Positions 8,979 to 18,290 of a DNA stretch of 64,000 nt are shown here, one piece after another. Source of the DNA: Kiloniella spongiae (GTDB lineage Bacteria; Pseudomonadota; Alphaproteobacteria; Kiloniellales; Kiloniellaceae); NCBI RefSeq assembly GCF_001026905.1, contig NZ_LAQL01000008.1, positions 124,001 through 188,000 of the forward strand, read 5' to 3'. Below the pieces are notes generated by a model. The model was not told where the DNA came from. It ran no database searches and saw only the letters and a program-made list of their open reading frames with translations. How positions within the stretch are numbered: position 1 is the stretch's first letter; each line of letters starts with the position of its first letter. Both the position numbers and the translations under genes were made by a program.

Positions 8979-10130
8979 ATGACATTGATTACATCCAGTA
9001 AAGAACTATCAGATCTCTGCCAGGAACTGGCAAAATCTGATGTCGTAACCGTTGATACAGAGTTTCTTCGGGACCAGACCTATTGGCCCAAGCTCTGTCT
9101 TGTTCAACTCGCAGATGCCAACAACTTTGCAGCAATAGATGTGTTGGCGCCTGATATCGATCTCACGCCACTGTTTGATTTGATGAAAAATCAAACAGTG
9201 CTGAAGGTTTTCCATTCCGCCCGGCAAGATTTGGAAATTTTTTGCCTTCTCATGGACGAAGTCCCCGCGCCACTGTTTGATACCCAGTTGGCAGCCATGG
9301 TCTGTGGTTTTGGCGATTCGATTGGGTATGACAATCTTGCTAAAAAACTTCTGAACGTGGACATTGATAAATCTGCCCGCTTTGCAGATTGGTCCAAGCG
9401 TCCTTTGACCCCGAAACAGATATCTTATGCCATTTCAGATGTTACTCATCTGCGTGATATCTATGCAAAGTTACGTTCACAAATCGACAAAAACGGTCGC
9501 GAGCACTGGTTAGCCGAAGAAATGGCCATTCTCGAAGATCCTGAAACATACCGCCAGGATCCCGATACGGCTTGGCTCAGGTTAAAAACAAGATCCAATG
9601 ATCGTCGTTATCTTGCCATCCTGAAAGAGCTAGGTGCATGGCGCGAACTCGAAGCTCAGCGCCGTAATACCCCACGCGGCAGAGTGGTCAAGGACGAACA
9701 GCTTTATGATATTGCGTCCAACCGCCCAACTAATGCCAAAGAGCTTTCAAAGACTCGCGGTGTTTCAGTTGATATGGCAGATGGACGTCTTGGCAAAGAA
9801 ATCCTCGCGGCAGTTAAGGTTGCAATGGATCTTCCAAAGGACGCCTGTCCAAAAGCGAAAGAGCGCCATATACCCAATAATGGCCTTTCAGCTATCATTG
9901 ACCTGCTAAGGGTTCTTCTCAAGCAATGCTGTGATGAATTTGATGTCGCCCAAAAGCTCATCGCCAACAGCAGTGATCTTGAAAAGATTGCTGCCGATGA
10001 TAATGCCAATGTCCGCGCACTATCCGGTTGGCGACGAGAAGTCTTCGGCGACAAAGCGCTTCGGCTCAAAAAAGGTCTCATTGCTCTTAGCATCAAGGAT
10101 GGCAAGCTTGTCGTGGAGGATCTCGACTAA
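8979..10130 (+). CDS. rnd: Ribonuclease D
   Basis: A 383-residue 3'-5' exoribonuclease that matures tRNA and other stable RNA. The DEDDy exonuclease motifs are present: VDTEFLRD (Exo I), FHSARQDLEIF (Exo II) and the YAISDVTHL region with catalytic Tyr/Asp (Exo III). An HRDC-like helical domain follows (REHWLAEEMAIL onward). The start at ATG 8979 fits the family N-terminus (MTLITSSKELSDLC); it lacks a clear ribosome site and an upstream GTG (8916) is in frame, so the exact start is uncertain. Confidence 0.93.
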   Translation: MTLITSSKELSDLCQELAKSDVVTVDTEFLRDQTYWPKLCLVQLADANNFAAIDVLAPDIDLTPLFDLMKNQTVLKVFHSARQDLEIFCLLMDEVPAPLFDTQLAAMVCGFGDSIGYDNLAKKLLNVDIDKSARFADWSKRPLTPKQISYAISDVTHLRDIYAKLRSQIDKNGREHWLAEEMAILEDPETYRQDPDTAWLRLKTRSNDRRYLAILKELGAWRELEAQRRNTPRGRVVKDEQLYDIASNRPTNAKELSKTRGVSVDMADGRLGKEILAAVKVAMDLPKDACPKAKERHIPNNGLSAIIDLLRVLLKQCCDEFDVAQKLIANSSDLEKIAADDNANVRALSGWRREVFGDKALRLKKGLIALSIKDGKLVVEDLD

Positions 10131-10179
10131 ACTGCAGAGACCTGTTTTCCATCTCTGCAATAGTTTTGTTTCAGTCGGT

Positions 10180-11250
10180 ATGCTCTATGGCATTGCCGTA
10201 TGTGCTGGTATTTTTTATGCCAGCATAGCCTTTTTTGCACCTTCCCATTCTGACGCCAACCCATCAACACCACCAGCGCCGTTGCTCGCTTTTCCTGTCG
10301 CTTGCGACACCGATAGTGATTGTTTTATCCAGCATTATTTTGATTACGCACCCGGTCCCGAAGCCCTTGATCATACCTGCGGCATTCTCACCTATAACGG
10401 ACACAAAGGCATTGATATCAGAGTAAGCTCTCCAGAATGGAAAGAAAGTGGCTTTCCCGTTCTTGCCGCCGCACAGGGTAAAATTGAAATTATAAAAGAT
10501 GGAATTCCTGATCGTGCGCTCAATCAAGAGGAAATAAAATCTTCTCGTGGTCTTGCGCCAAAGCCCAGTAATTCTGTTGTCATTAACCATGGCAATGGTT
10601 GGCGGACACATTACGGGCATTTGCGTCAGGGAAGCGTCATCGTTAAACCTGGTCAGAACGTCGCCCAAGGATCCCTTCTCGGTTTGGTTGGCCTCTCTGG
10701 ATCAACCAGTTTTCCCCACTTACATTTTCACCTGTCCTACCGAGGGCAAAACATAGACCCCTTTACCGGAATGACAGGCAGTGAAGGATGTGATCTGGCA
10801 GCAACGGGGCGTTCCTTATGGTCCGCAGAGGCCAATGCCAAACTTGGGTATAAAGATGCCGGTGTTTTTCGCACTGGCTTCTCCGATCATTTCCCCGACT
10901 ATGAAGAACTAGATACACAGAAAGTTGAGATCAATAATTTCCCTGCAGAAAGCAAAGAGTTCTATTTCTGGGTCAGCTTGTGGGGTATCCGCCAAGGCGA
11001 CATGGAAGAGCTAAAAATTCTGTTGCCTGACGGTGATGTATATCAACGAAGTGACGAGATTGAGAAAAGTTCCGTGCAAGGACTAAGAGGTTTTTTCTAC
11101 AGCAGAAGCCTCCCTTTACCAGCAGGCACTTATCAAGTGAACTACAAACTCCGTCGCCTAAAGAACAAGCACAGTCCGGAAACGATTATCAATATTGATC
11201 GTTCAATGGAAATTGAGTCACCAAAAGAACTATTCACATCACCGAACTAA
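10180..11250 (+). CDS. M23 (LytM) family metallopeptidase
   Basis: About 356 residues with an N-terminal hydrophobic segment (YGIAVCAGIFYASIAFF) acting as signal or anchor, then a LytM fold with the zinc site complete: NGHKGIDIR (H, D), HYGH and PHLHFHLSY. Family members cut peptidoglycan cross-links in the periplasm. The C-terminal third (from about VEINNFPAESKEFYF) is a separate beta-rich region of unknown role. The ATG at 10180 has no ribosome site and gives a signal without basic residues; a CTG at 10132, 13 bases after GGAGG, would add a basic N-terminus right after the rnd stop. Likely co-transcribed with rnd. Confidence 0.85.
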   Translation: MLYGIAVCAGIFYASIAFFAPSHSDANPSTPPAPLLAFPVACDTDSDCFIQHYFDYAPGPEALDHTCGILTYNGHKGIDIRVSSPEWKESGFPVLAAAQGKIEIIKDGIPDRALNQEEIKSSRGLAPKPSNSVVINHGNGWRTHYGHLRQGSVIVKPGQNVAQGSLLGLVGLSGSTSFPHLHFHLSYRGQNIDPFTGMTGSEGCDLAATGRSLWSAEANAKLGYKDAGVFRTGFSDHFPDYEELDTQKVEINNFPAESKEFYFWVSLWGIRQGDMEELKILLPDGDVYQRSDEIEKSSVQGLRGFFYSRSLPLPAGTYQVNYKLRRLKNKHSPETIINIDRSMEIESPKELFTSPN

Positions 11251-11315
11251 CTTGCATCTATAACAGCTCAAACGTCATCCCCAGAGAACACGCGGTAGAG
11301 TCAATCCTTACTGCT

Positions 11316-13493
11316 TTATAAAAGCCTCTTTAATCGAGGAGTTGACCTTTTATCTTTCAACGAGGTTCCGCGCCCTGAAAGGGAAGGATTGTTCATAAAG
11401 TAGTTATGGGCTGAGAAACTATCCTCGCATCTTTCTTTACGAATATAACTACCATCAGATTGCAAATCCCAGGACTGGGCCGTGTCATTCAATGTCGCAA
11501 TCATGACCTGTTCGAGTACTTGCTGATAAACCGTTGGGTTTTCAATCGGCACAAAACTCTCGACACGCCGATCAAGATTTCGTGGCATCCAATCCGCCGA
11601 AGAAATAAAGACTTTGTTTTTACCGGATGGAATTGTGTGACCATCCCCAAAAACGACAATTCGCCCATGTTCCAGATAACGGCCAACCATGGACTTCACG
11701 CGGATGTTTTCAGACAAGCCGGGAACCCCCGGACGCAAACAACAAATACCACGGATTACCAATTCGATAGACACACCGGCCTGTGAAGCTTTGTAAAGTT
11801 GATCAATAACTTGGCGATCCACAAGAGCATTCATCTTGGCCCAGATTGTAGCTGGTTTACCTTCCTTCGCCAATTCGATTTCTCTTTGAATATGCTGTAA
11901 TAACCTCTCTCTGAAGGTTAATGGTGCATAGTCAATTTTTTCCATGGGAAGCGGCTTGGCATAGCCCGTAATGTAATTAAAGAGCTTGGCTGTATCCCGG
12001 CACAATGCCTGATCAGAACTAAAAAACGATAGATCCGTGTAAACCTTCGCCGTAATAGGATGATAGTTGCCTGTTCCATAGTGTACATAAGATTTTAGTT
12101 TTTTGCCTTCGCGGCGGACAACCAACGACAATTTCGCGTGGGTTTTGAGCTGAATAAAACCGTAAATAACCTGAACGCCTGCGCGCTCCATATTTCTGGC
12201 CCAACGGATGTTACGCTCTTCATCAAACCGTGCCTTCAACTCAACCAGAGCCGTCACCGTTTTCCCGCGTTCCGCAGCTTCGATCAGGGCTTTAACAATG
12301 GGCGAATCTTCACTGGTCCGGTACAACGTTTGCTTGATAGACACAACAGCAGGATCGTTTGCGGCTTGACGAACAAACTGGACAACAACATCAAAACTTT
12401 CGTAGGGGTGATGCACCAGAAGATCTTTTTCCCGGATCGCAGCAAAACAATCGCCACCAAACTCACGAATACGTTCTGGAAATCGCGGTGTGTAGGGCTG
12501 GAAAACCAAATCAGGGCGATCTTTGACAATAAGTCTCTTGGTATCAACAAGACCGAGAAGCCCTTCAAGAACAAACATTCGATCAGGATCGACATCCAAC
12601 TCTCGCGTAACAAAAGAGCGTAGATTTTCCGACATATTGGCGTCGATAGAAAGGCGAATGCAGCTGCCTCTGCGACGACGCTTAAGTGCACTTTCAAAGA
12701 CACGGACAAGATCTTCCGCCTCTTCTTCAATTTCGATATCACTATCACGAAGTAATCTGAAATGCCCGACACTGATAACATCAAACCCCGGAAATAGCTG
12801 CGAAAGATGCAAGCGGATCACTTGCTCTAACCGAATAAAACGATGATGTTCCCCCGGCATGCGAATAAAACGGTTCAGCTGATGAGGCATAGCAATCAAA
12901 CCATTGATATATTTATCTTCTTGCACATCCTCAAGCTCTAGAACCATACAAAATCCATGGTTTGGTACGAACGGAAAAGGATGGGCCGGATCAATGGCAA
13001 TCGGCGTCAGGATCGGAAAAACCTGATCCTGAAAATACTCTGCCAGCCAAATTTTATCCTCATCAGTCAACTCATCGACGCTTAAAAGATCGAAATCAGA
13101 TTGGCGTAATTCCTGCCTGATCGTCGACCAAATTAGCTGCTGCCGATGCATCAACTTTGCAGCTTGCTCGTCAATGGCTTTCAACTGGCGATCCGGACTT
13201 AAACCGTCCTGGCTGCGCGAAGTCACACCAGCATTGACCTGTCCCATCAGACCAGCGACACGTACCATATAAAACTCGTCAAGGTTACCTGAAGAAATAG
13301 ACAGGAACCTTAACCGTTCAAGCAATGGATGAGATGGGTTATCAGCCTCTTCCAGAACGCGCTCATTAAACGCAATCCAGGAAAGCTCTCTGTTTATAAA
13401 TCTGTTTGGAGAATCAGCCGCAATAGACAATATTTCACTCTCTTGTTGAGAGTCTTCTGCTCTTTTCTTTTCCTGAGCTGCCTTCGCGGTCAT
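11316..13493 (-). CDS. ppk1: Polyphosphate kinase 1
   Basis: A 725-residue PPK1, which reversibly polymerises the ATP gamma-phosphate into polyphosphate. The N-terminal domain begins at [20 protein letters not shown]; the two catalytic domains hold the autophosphorylated histidine region [18 protein letters not shown] and conserved RNLDRRVE near the C-terminus. I use ATG 13493 because GAGGAG lies six bases before it; the longer frame starts at a TTG without a ribosome site. It converges on the M23 gene and is divergent from sixA. Confidence 0.96.
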   Translation of the reverse strand: MTAKAAQEKKRAEDSQQESEILSIAADSPNRFINRELSWIAFNERVLEEADNPSHPLLERLRFLSISSGNLDEFYMVRVAGLMGQVNAGVTSRSQDGLSPDRQLKAIDEQAAKLMHRQQLIWSTIRQELRQSDFDLLSVDELTDEDKIWLAEYFQDQVFPILTPIAIDPAHPFPFVPNHGFCMVLELEDVQEDKYINGLIAMPHQLNRFIRMPGEHHRFIRLEQVIRLHLSQLFPGFDVISVGHFRLLRDSDIEIEEEAEDLVRVFESALKRRRRGSCIRLSIDANMSENLRSFVTRELDVDPDRMFVLEGLLGLVDTKRLIVKDRPDLVFQPYTPRFPERIREFGGDCFAAIREKDLLVHHPYESFDVVVQFVRQAANDPAVVSIKQTLYRTSEDSPIVKALIEAAERGKTVTALVELKARFDEERNIRWARNMERAGVQVIYGFIQLKTHAKLSLVVRREGKKLKSYVHYGTGNYHPITAKVYTDLSFFSSDQALCRDTAKLFNYITGYAKPLPMEKIDYAPLTFRERLLQHIQREIELAKEGKPATIWAKMNALVDRQVIDQLYKASQAGVSIELVIRGICCLRPGVPGLSENIRVKSMVGRYLEHGRIVVFGDGHTIPSGKNKVFISSADWMPRNLDRRVESFVPIENPTVYQQVLEQVMIATLNDTAQSWDLQSDGSYIRKERCEDSFSAHNYFMNNPSLSGRGTSLKDKRSTPRLKRLL

Positions 13494-13646
13494 AAATGTC
13501 TCCTCAATGGTGGTTGACAAAATTCAGTGCAAATAAAAATTCTACGTAAATACAGTGAAATAATTGTAAAAAGTATATCTGGCGATCTATCTAGTATAGT
13601 CAATAGTCCATAGAAAACTAGCTCGTAATATAGTTGAGTTGTCATA

Positions 13647-14153
13647 ATGAAAAAAATTTACCTCGCACGTCACGCTACAACCCGTCATGCAAAGCAGGGG
13701 CAACAGGACCGGGATCGTCCCCTCACAACAAAAGGGCAGGAAGAAGCTCATTGGCTGGGGCAGAGAATGAAAGGCATTCCACCATCCATAATTATAAGTT
13801 CCTCGGCTGTACGGGCGACAGAAACGTCCGAGATCATTCAAGAAATTCTTGGCTTTGACATTGATTTGAAACTCATATCCGAGCTTTATCTTGCGCCTCC
13901 CCAGATCATCAACAGAGAATTAAGTAAAATAGATAATCGACATAACACAGTTCTACTTGTCGGTCATAACCCCGGGTTGAGCCAGTTTCTGTTCGATATA
14001 AGCGGACCAGTTTCTGATCGTGCAGCACTTCAAAGGGTTTATGGTAGATTACCCCCTGCCGGTTACGGTTTACTCAACAGTAATATTGAAAATTGGGCTG
14101 CGTTGTCGAAAGTGAACACAAAATTAGAAAGAATTTATTACCCCGGGGAATAA
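13647..14153 (+). CDS. sixA: SixA-like phosphohistidine phosphatase
   Basis: A 168-residue histidine-phosphatase-superfamily protein. The catalytic R8-H9 pair lies in LARHATT and the second histidine in LLVGHNPGL; DRDRPLTTKGQEEA is typical of SixA. SixA enzymes remove phosphate from histidines of Hpt or phosphotransfer proteins. It is divergently placed from ppk1 and followed by a DUF4336-like gene on the same strand, 71 bases away. Confidence 0.87.
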   Translation: MKKIYLARHATTRHAKQGQQDRDRPLTTKGQEEAHWLGQRMKGIPPSIIISSSAVRATETSEIIQEILGFDIDLKLISELYLAPPQIINRELSKIDNRHNTVLLVGHNPGLSQFLFDISGPVSDRAALQRVYGRLPPAGYGLLNSNIENWAALSKVNTKLERIYYPGE

Positions 14154-14224
14154 ACGATCCGTTGGCTGATACAAAAAACTTACACTTCAACGTGAATTCT
14201 ATTTTTTTGCTGGAGAAATATAGC

Positions 14225-14890
14225 ATGGGAAAAGAGTTATCTGCATTTAATAAAATTGATGAGATTAAGGGAATTTATACCGCAGAGAAAGGAACACTGC
14301 GTTGTATTGCGATTCAACTCTCTTCGGGAAATTTGTGCCTTTACAGCCCGGTACAAGGTCTGAGTACAATTGCCAAAGAAAGCCTTAAATCATTAGGAAA
14401 AGTTACTCATCTACTCGCACCAAATCACTATCACAATAAGGGGCTTGAGGAATATTCCAAAGCTTTCCCTGAAGCAAAACTTTGTTGCACACAAAATGCA
14501 AATCCAAGGCTTAAAAAGCAAACCGCTCTGTCATTCAGCTCATTAAAAGAACTGGAACCATCCTTACCAGATACAATATGTTTTGTTGAGCCCCTCGGCT
14601 TGAAAACAGGTGAGGTATGGATAAAAAAATTTCAGGAAAATCAAGTTTCCTGGATTGTAACAGATGCATTTTGCGGTCCGAAAGTTACAAAAAAACTATA
14701 CGCAGAACAGCCTGAATTACTTGGTACATTTCCAAGCTATGGGATAGCGGATCGGCAAGTTTATTTCGATTGGCTTACTCAACAAGTTAGAATGGCATCA
14801 CCCAATATGATTATACCATGCCATGGATCCATATTGTCCGCTGAACATTTGGGAACGAGCACATTGAAATTGATCGAAGCACTCTTATAA
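14225..14890 (+). CDS. DUF4336-like protein (metallo-beta-lactamase-related fold)
   Basis: 221 residues, no signal peptide. LCLYSPV, then KVTHLLAPNHYHNKGLEEY, SWIVTDAFCG and a final IIPCHGSIL resemble the DUF4336 family, related to metallo-beta-lactamases but with a reduced metal site: the HxHxDH motif is replaced by NHYHNKG. Function unknown. The start at 14225 is supported by TGGAGAAATATAGC before the ATG; the frame open from 14093 overlaps sixA. The segment is A+T-rich like sixA and sits between ppk1 and hda. Confidence 0.68.
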   Translation: MGKELSAFNKIDEIKGIYTAEKGTLRCIAIQLSSGNLCLYSPVQGLSTIAKESLKSLGKVTHLLAPNHYHNKGLEEYSKAFPEAKLCCTQNANPRLKKQTALSFSSLKELEPSLPDTICFVEPLGLKTGEVWIKKFQENQVSWIVTDAFCGPKVTKKLYAEQPELLGTFPSYGIADRQVYFDWLTQQVRMASPNMIIPCHGSILSAEHLGTSTLKLIEALL

Positions 14891-14935
14891 ACAATACTCT
14901 CAAGCTTTGGTAATCTTCTGCTATAAATTCAGGAC

Positions 14936-15613
14936 TTAGGTTCCTAGAACCGACTTTATAAAAGGTATCGTAATCTCGCGTTGTGATGCCAAAGATTGCT
15001 GATCAAGAACCGAGACGATTTCACGCGCAGCCTGAAACGATCTATCAAGCCTTAGAACCAAAAACCTCAAGACTTCCTTGGAAATTGTTAGCTGGCGATC
15101 ATAGAAAAGCTTTACCAGCAATGCTTCGAACAAGAACTCATCCGGTGCCCCCATTTCAAACGAGGGAATCGCAGACAAACGCGATGCTAAATCGGGCAGA
15201 GAAACATCCCACCTTGCAGGGGCTTCTCGCCCGGTAAAAAGGAGATATCCAGCCTCTTCACGCGCATAGTTATACAGATGAAAAAGCTTGCGCTGAAGCT
15301 CGGCATCTCTCGTTAAATCATCCTGAATATCATCAAGGATACAGCCACCCTGTTTTTTCAAAAGTTCGGTGGGTTCTGACGCCAGTAAATCTTCCGCAGA
15401 GACAAAAACAGCTGCACTTTCCGTTCGCCAAACATGGGCAAGGTGTGTTTTCCCACACCCCGACGGTCCATAAAAAGCCAAGGCATGTCCGGGCCATTCA
15501 GGCCATTGATCCACCCACGCGACCGCAAGCTCATTGCATGGCGCAATAAGGAAATCTTCGCGTCCAAGAGCAGGACGATGTCCAAGATCTAGCGGTAGCT
15601 GTGAACTATCCAT
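14936..15613 (-). CDS. hda: HdaA, DnaA-related replication regulator
   Basis: A 225-residue AAA+ protein related to DnaA but without the DNA-binding domain. The N-terminal QLPLDLGHRPA matches the sliding-clamp binding motif of Hda, Walker A GPSGCGKT is at residues 49-56, and the acidic DD of Walker B is at about 94-95. Hda bound to the beta clamp stimulates ATP hydrolysis by DnaA and prevents re-initiation. Last gene of the minus-strand group DUF2066-perM-hda, 28 bases after perM. Confidence 0.93.
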   Translation of the reverse strand: MDSSQLPLDLGHRPALGREDFLIAPCNELAVAWVDQWPEWPGHALAFYGPSGCGKTHLAHVWRTESAAVFVSAEDLLASEPTELLKKQGGCILDDIQDDLTRDAELQRKLFHLYNYAREEAGYLLFTGREAPARWDVSLPDLASRLSAIPSFEMGAPDEFLFEALLVKLFYDRQLTISKEVLRFLVLRLDRSFQAAREIVSVLDQQSLASQREITIPFIKSVLGT

Positions 15614-15641
15614 TTATGATGTAAGCCGTTTAACTAGTTCG

Positions 15642-16748
15642 TTATTCAGGTAAATTTTCTTGAGAATCTTTGTTGGCAAGATCCTTGGAATGATTGATAC
15701 CATAATAATAACGACTGTCCATATATTCACTCAAAGCAAAACGGACACCGACACCAATAACTGCTGCGACAGGTAAGGCCAAAAGCATGCCGACAAAGCC
15801 AAACAATGCGCCACCAGCCAAGAGACCAAAGATAACCCAAACAGGATGCAGGCCGATTTTTTCACCCACTAATTTGGGTGTAAGAATATTACCTTCCAGA
15901 ATCTGGCCTGCAAAAAAGACCCCGGCAACAAGAGCAATTGGTCCCCAGCTATCAAACTGGAAAAAAGCCAATCCAACAGACAAAATCAAACCAATGATGG
16001 ACCCAACAAAAGGGATAAAGGAAAGCAAACCAGCAATCATACCCAGCACAAGGCCAAAATTGAGACCTGACAGACTGAGGCCCACGGCATAAAATCCACC
16101 AAGGACAAGACAGACTGTCCCTTGCCCTCGAATGAACCCGGCAAGCGTCTCGTCAACTTCCTTTGCCAATCGGCGGATGGTTTTTAGCTGAGGTCGTGGT
16201 AACCAGCTATCCACTTTCGCGACAATCTTGTCCCAGTCTCTAAGTAAATAAAAAGTTACAACAGGTGTGATCACCAGCAGAGAAATCAGATTGGCAAACG
16301 CCACACCACCGTCAATCAAGCTGCCTGCGAAACGGGAAAGCCATTTGGTCACCGACTTCAGGCTATCACCAAAAGCTTCTTTAAGGTTAGCAACACTTGC
16401 GGGATCAACACGATCCTCAATCATCAAAAGAAGCTTACTCATCTGTCCGCGAACAGCCTCTACCAGCTTCGGCAAACTTTCTATTAAATCGACAACCTGC
16501 CCGATTAAGGCTGGAACAAGCAAAACAAGGGCAAAAATCAGAATCAACAGGAAAGCAATGGTGACCACTGTTGTCGCCAACATGCGTGACAAGCCCCACT
16601 CTTCCAGCTTGTCACATACAGGATCAAGGAAATACGCGATTGCCATTCCAGCAACAAAAGGCAACAGAACAGATCGCAGAACAAAGACTGATAGTAAAAA
16701 AACAACCAACCCAATAAGCCAGAATCTAATTTGTCGTTCGGCTGTCAT
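15642..16748 (-). CDS. perM: AI-2E family (PerM-like) inner-membrane protein
   Basis: A 368-residue polytopic protein with two strong N-terminal hydrophobic segments, a soluble helical region (about residues 85-150) and a C-terminal block of membrane helices with GLLSFIPFVGSIIGLI and GEKIGLHPVWVIFGLLAGG, the hallmark of the AI-2E/PerM family. Members export small molecules or Na+/H+; the substrate here is unknown. GGGGGA precedes the ATG. Adjacent to hda, a frequent pairing. Confidence 0.9.
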   Translation of the reverse strand: MTAERQIRFWLIGLVVFLLSVFVLRSVLLPFVAGMAIAYFLDPVCDKLEEWGLSRMLATTVVTIAFLLILIFALVLLVPALIGQVVDLIESLPKLVEAVRGQMSKLLLMIEDRVDPASVANLKEAFGDSLKSVTKWLSRFAGSLIDGGVAFANLISLLVITPVVTFYLLRDWDKIVAKVDSWLPRPQLKTIRRLAKEVDETLAGFIRGQGTVCLVLGGFYAVGLSLSGLNFGLVLGMIAGLLSFIPFVGSIIGLILSVGLAFFQFDSWGPIALVAGVFFAGQILEGNILTPKLVGEKIGLHPVWVIFGLLAGGALFGFVGMLLALPVAAVIGVGVRFALSEYMDSRYYYGINHSKDLANKDSQENLPE

Positions 16749-16792
16749 CTTATCCCCCTAGAACTTTTATTACCCCTGGTAAGCGGCTGCAA

Positions 16793-18028
16793 TTATTGAA
16801 CGACTTCAGTCTCAGGTCCAAGATCAATTTCCTGCTCGGGAACAATCACCTCATCAACAACTGTTTCTTCCGTTGCCAAAACCTGGTTGTTAGTTTGCCC
16901 AGGCAAGTTCAATCCCTGTTGAACTTTAGGTCTGTTTAAAATCTGTAGCTCCCAAATGCTGCGCTCATTAAGCACCAACGCCAAATCCTTTTGCGCCAAC
17001 GCCAATGACAACTGTCGCTCATCCCCTGCAAAATAAACATCCAGATTTACTTGTGAGCGATTGATTGATCGCGTTTTGACTTTATTGATCGCGGGAACAC
17101 CTTGTAGTCGATTATTTACAAGCACCCAGTCCTGCAAGCCTGATATTGGAACCTCCACCTGTATCCAGCGCTCGACACCAAACTGTAACAGATTAGCCTG
17201 TTTCCAATCATGCTGAAGAGAATTATCGAGCGACCTTGCGGCTCGGCGTAACATTTTTTGCGTTGTTTCGCCCTCTGCTTTTGTCACATTCAACTGATAG
17301 CGACGACCTTCGCCAAAACGCCCGACCCGAACAGCAGACAGATTCGCAGCGGCTCCGTCATTGGTAATTTCTGCAACAGACAGGAAGACATCACTGCTAC
17401 CGTACTTCCCTGCCAGTTTCCACAAACCTTCATTACCCGCCAAGGCTCCCTTGGCATCCACCAAAGCTAGATCATCCAGATCACCTAACGGCATTGTCAA
17501 CGGAACAAGGCCATTACTGGCCCCGACACCACCCCATGCTGTTCGCCATTGATTGCGATCTTCCCATAACAAAGAAGAATCCGCTCTTTTTTCAATGGGA
17601 ATAATCAATACGGGCTTGCTGACTGTTTCAGCAATTGCTGCACCCGAATTACGAAGAAGTCCCCGAGTCTGCGATTCTTTAAACCGTACAGTCATATTTG
17701 CGATATACCGAACAGAAGATGACCTTTCTGCGGATAAAGATATATCCAGTACATAATTCAGCGCATCTTTTGAATTCAATTTCGGCACTTTTGCATGATC
17801 ATGCTCAGGCACAAGCTTACGTATCAGAGCTAGGAAAGCCTTTTCATAACCTTGACTTAACGCAGCTTTTTTCGCTTCAATCACAGTATCTGCTGTTGCA
17901 TCAACGCTGATACCATGAACAGTATAAACTTCGTTAACGGCTAAAGCAGTCGAATGCCAAAGCCCTGTAGAGAGCGCAAAAAATGTCACTAGAAATGCTG
18001 TCTTATAGAAAAAGCGGCGAAACCGCAT
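16793..18028 (-). CDS. DUF2066 domain exported protein
   Basis: 411 residues. A signal peptide (MRFRRFFYKTAFLVTFFALS) is followed by VYTVHGISVDATADTVIEAK, the start of DUF2066, and by KALSQGYEKAF-like repeats typical of that family. The C-terminal half predicts alpha/beta and ends in an acidic low-complexity tail (EETVVDEVIVPEQEIDLG). Probably periplasmic; function unknown. First gene of the group that continues with perM and hda. Divergent from purM. Confidence 0.8.
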   Translation of the reverse strand: MRFRRFFYKTAFLVTFFALSTGLWHSTALAVNEVYTVHGISVDATADTVIEAKKAALSQGYEKAFLALIRKLVPEHDHAKVPKLNSKDALNYVLDISLSAERSSSVRYIANMTVRFKESQTRGLLRNSGAAIAETVSKPVLIIPIEKRADSSLLWEDRNQWRTAWGGVGASNGLVPLTMPLGDLDDLALVDAKGALAGNEGLWKLAGKYGSSDVFLSVAEITNDGAAANLSAVRVGRFGEGRRYQLNVTKAEGETTQKMLRRAARSLDNSLQHDWKQANLLQFGVERWIQVEVPISGLQDWVLVNNRLQGVPAINKVKTRSINRSQVNLDVYFAGDERQLSLALAQKDLALVLNERSIWELQILNRPKVQQGLNLPGQTNNQVLATEETVVDEVIVPEQEIDLGPETEVVQ

Positions 18029-18070
18029 TGCAAACCATCCCGGATTAAGTATCTTCCCAAATTACAGAGC

Positions 18071-18246
18071 CTAATACCGAATGTATTAGGTAATATCTGG
18101 ACCTGATAATAACCTCGAACTATGACTATTCTATGAGGCTGTCGCCTTATCAGAGTTAGCCAAAACGGCTCGGTGCCATTAACCGGCTAGAAATGATCCG
18201 AGATTATTATCAGGTTCAGACACTTGAGTACATTAATACTCGAAGT
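18071..18246 (+). promoter_or_regulatory. Long structured leader upstream of purM (candidate cis-regulatory RNA)
   Basis: Three nested or serial stems are visible. Hairpin A: CTAATAC (18071-18077) with GTATTAG (18083-18089). Element B: a continuous 17-base-pair stem joining 18096-18112 to 18204-18220 (one G-U pair) that encloses 91 bases with further possible stems, CCTC 18113-18116 with GAGG 18135-18138, and CTCGG 18169-18173 with CCGAG 18198-18202. Hairpin C: GAGTA/TACTC at 18226-18241, extended by ACTT/AAGT to 18246. The ribosome site GGAGGA follows at 18251-18256. The shape is that of a multibranched aptamer before an expression platform. It matches no riboswitch class I can recall for purine, ZTP, PRPP or THF. 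Confidence 0.6.
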
Positions 18247-18290
18247 TACAGGAGGATACCATAAGTACCATCCCTAATAATCCTAATTCC

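Noticed and set aside
14093-14224. N-terminal extension of the DUF4336-like gene
   Set aside because: It overlaps sixA in another frame and the ribosome site supports ATG 14225.
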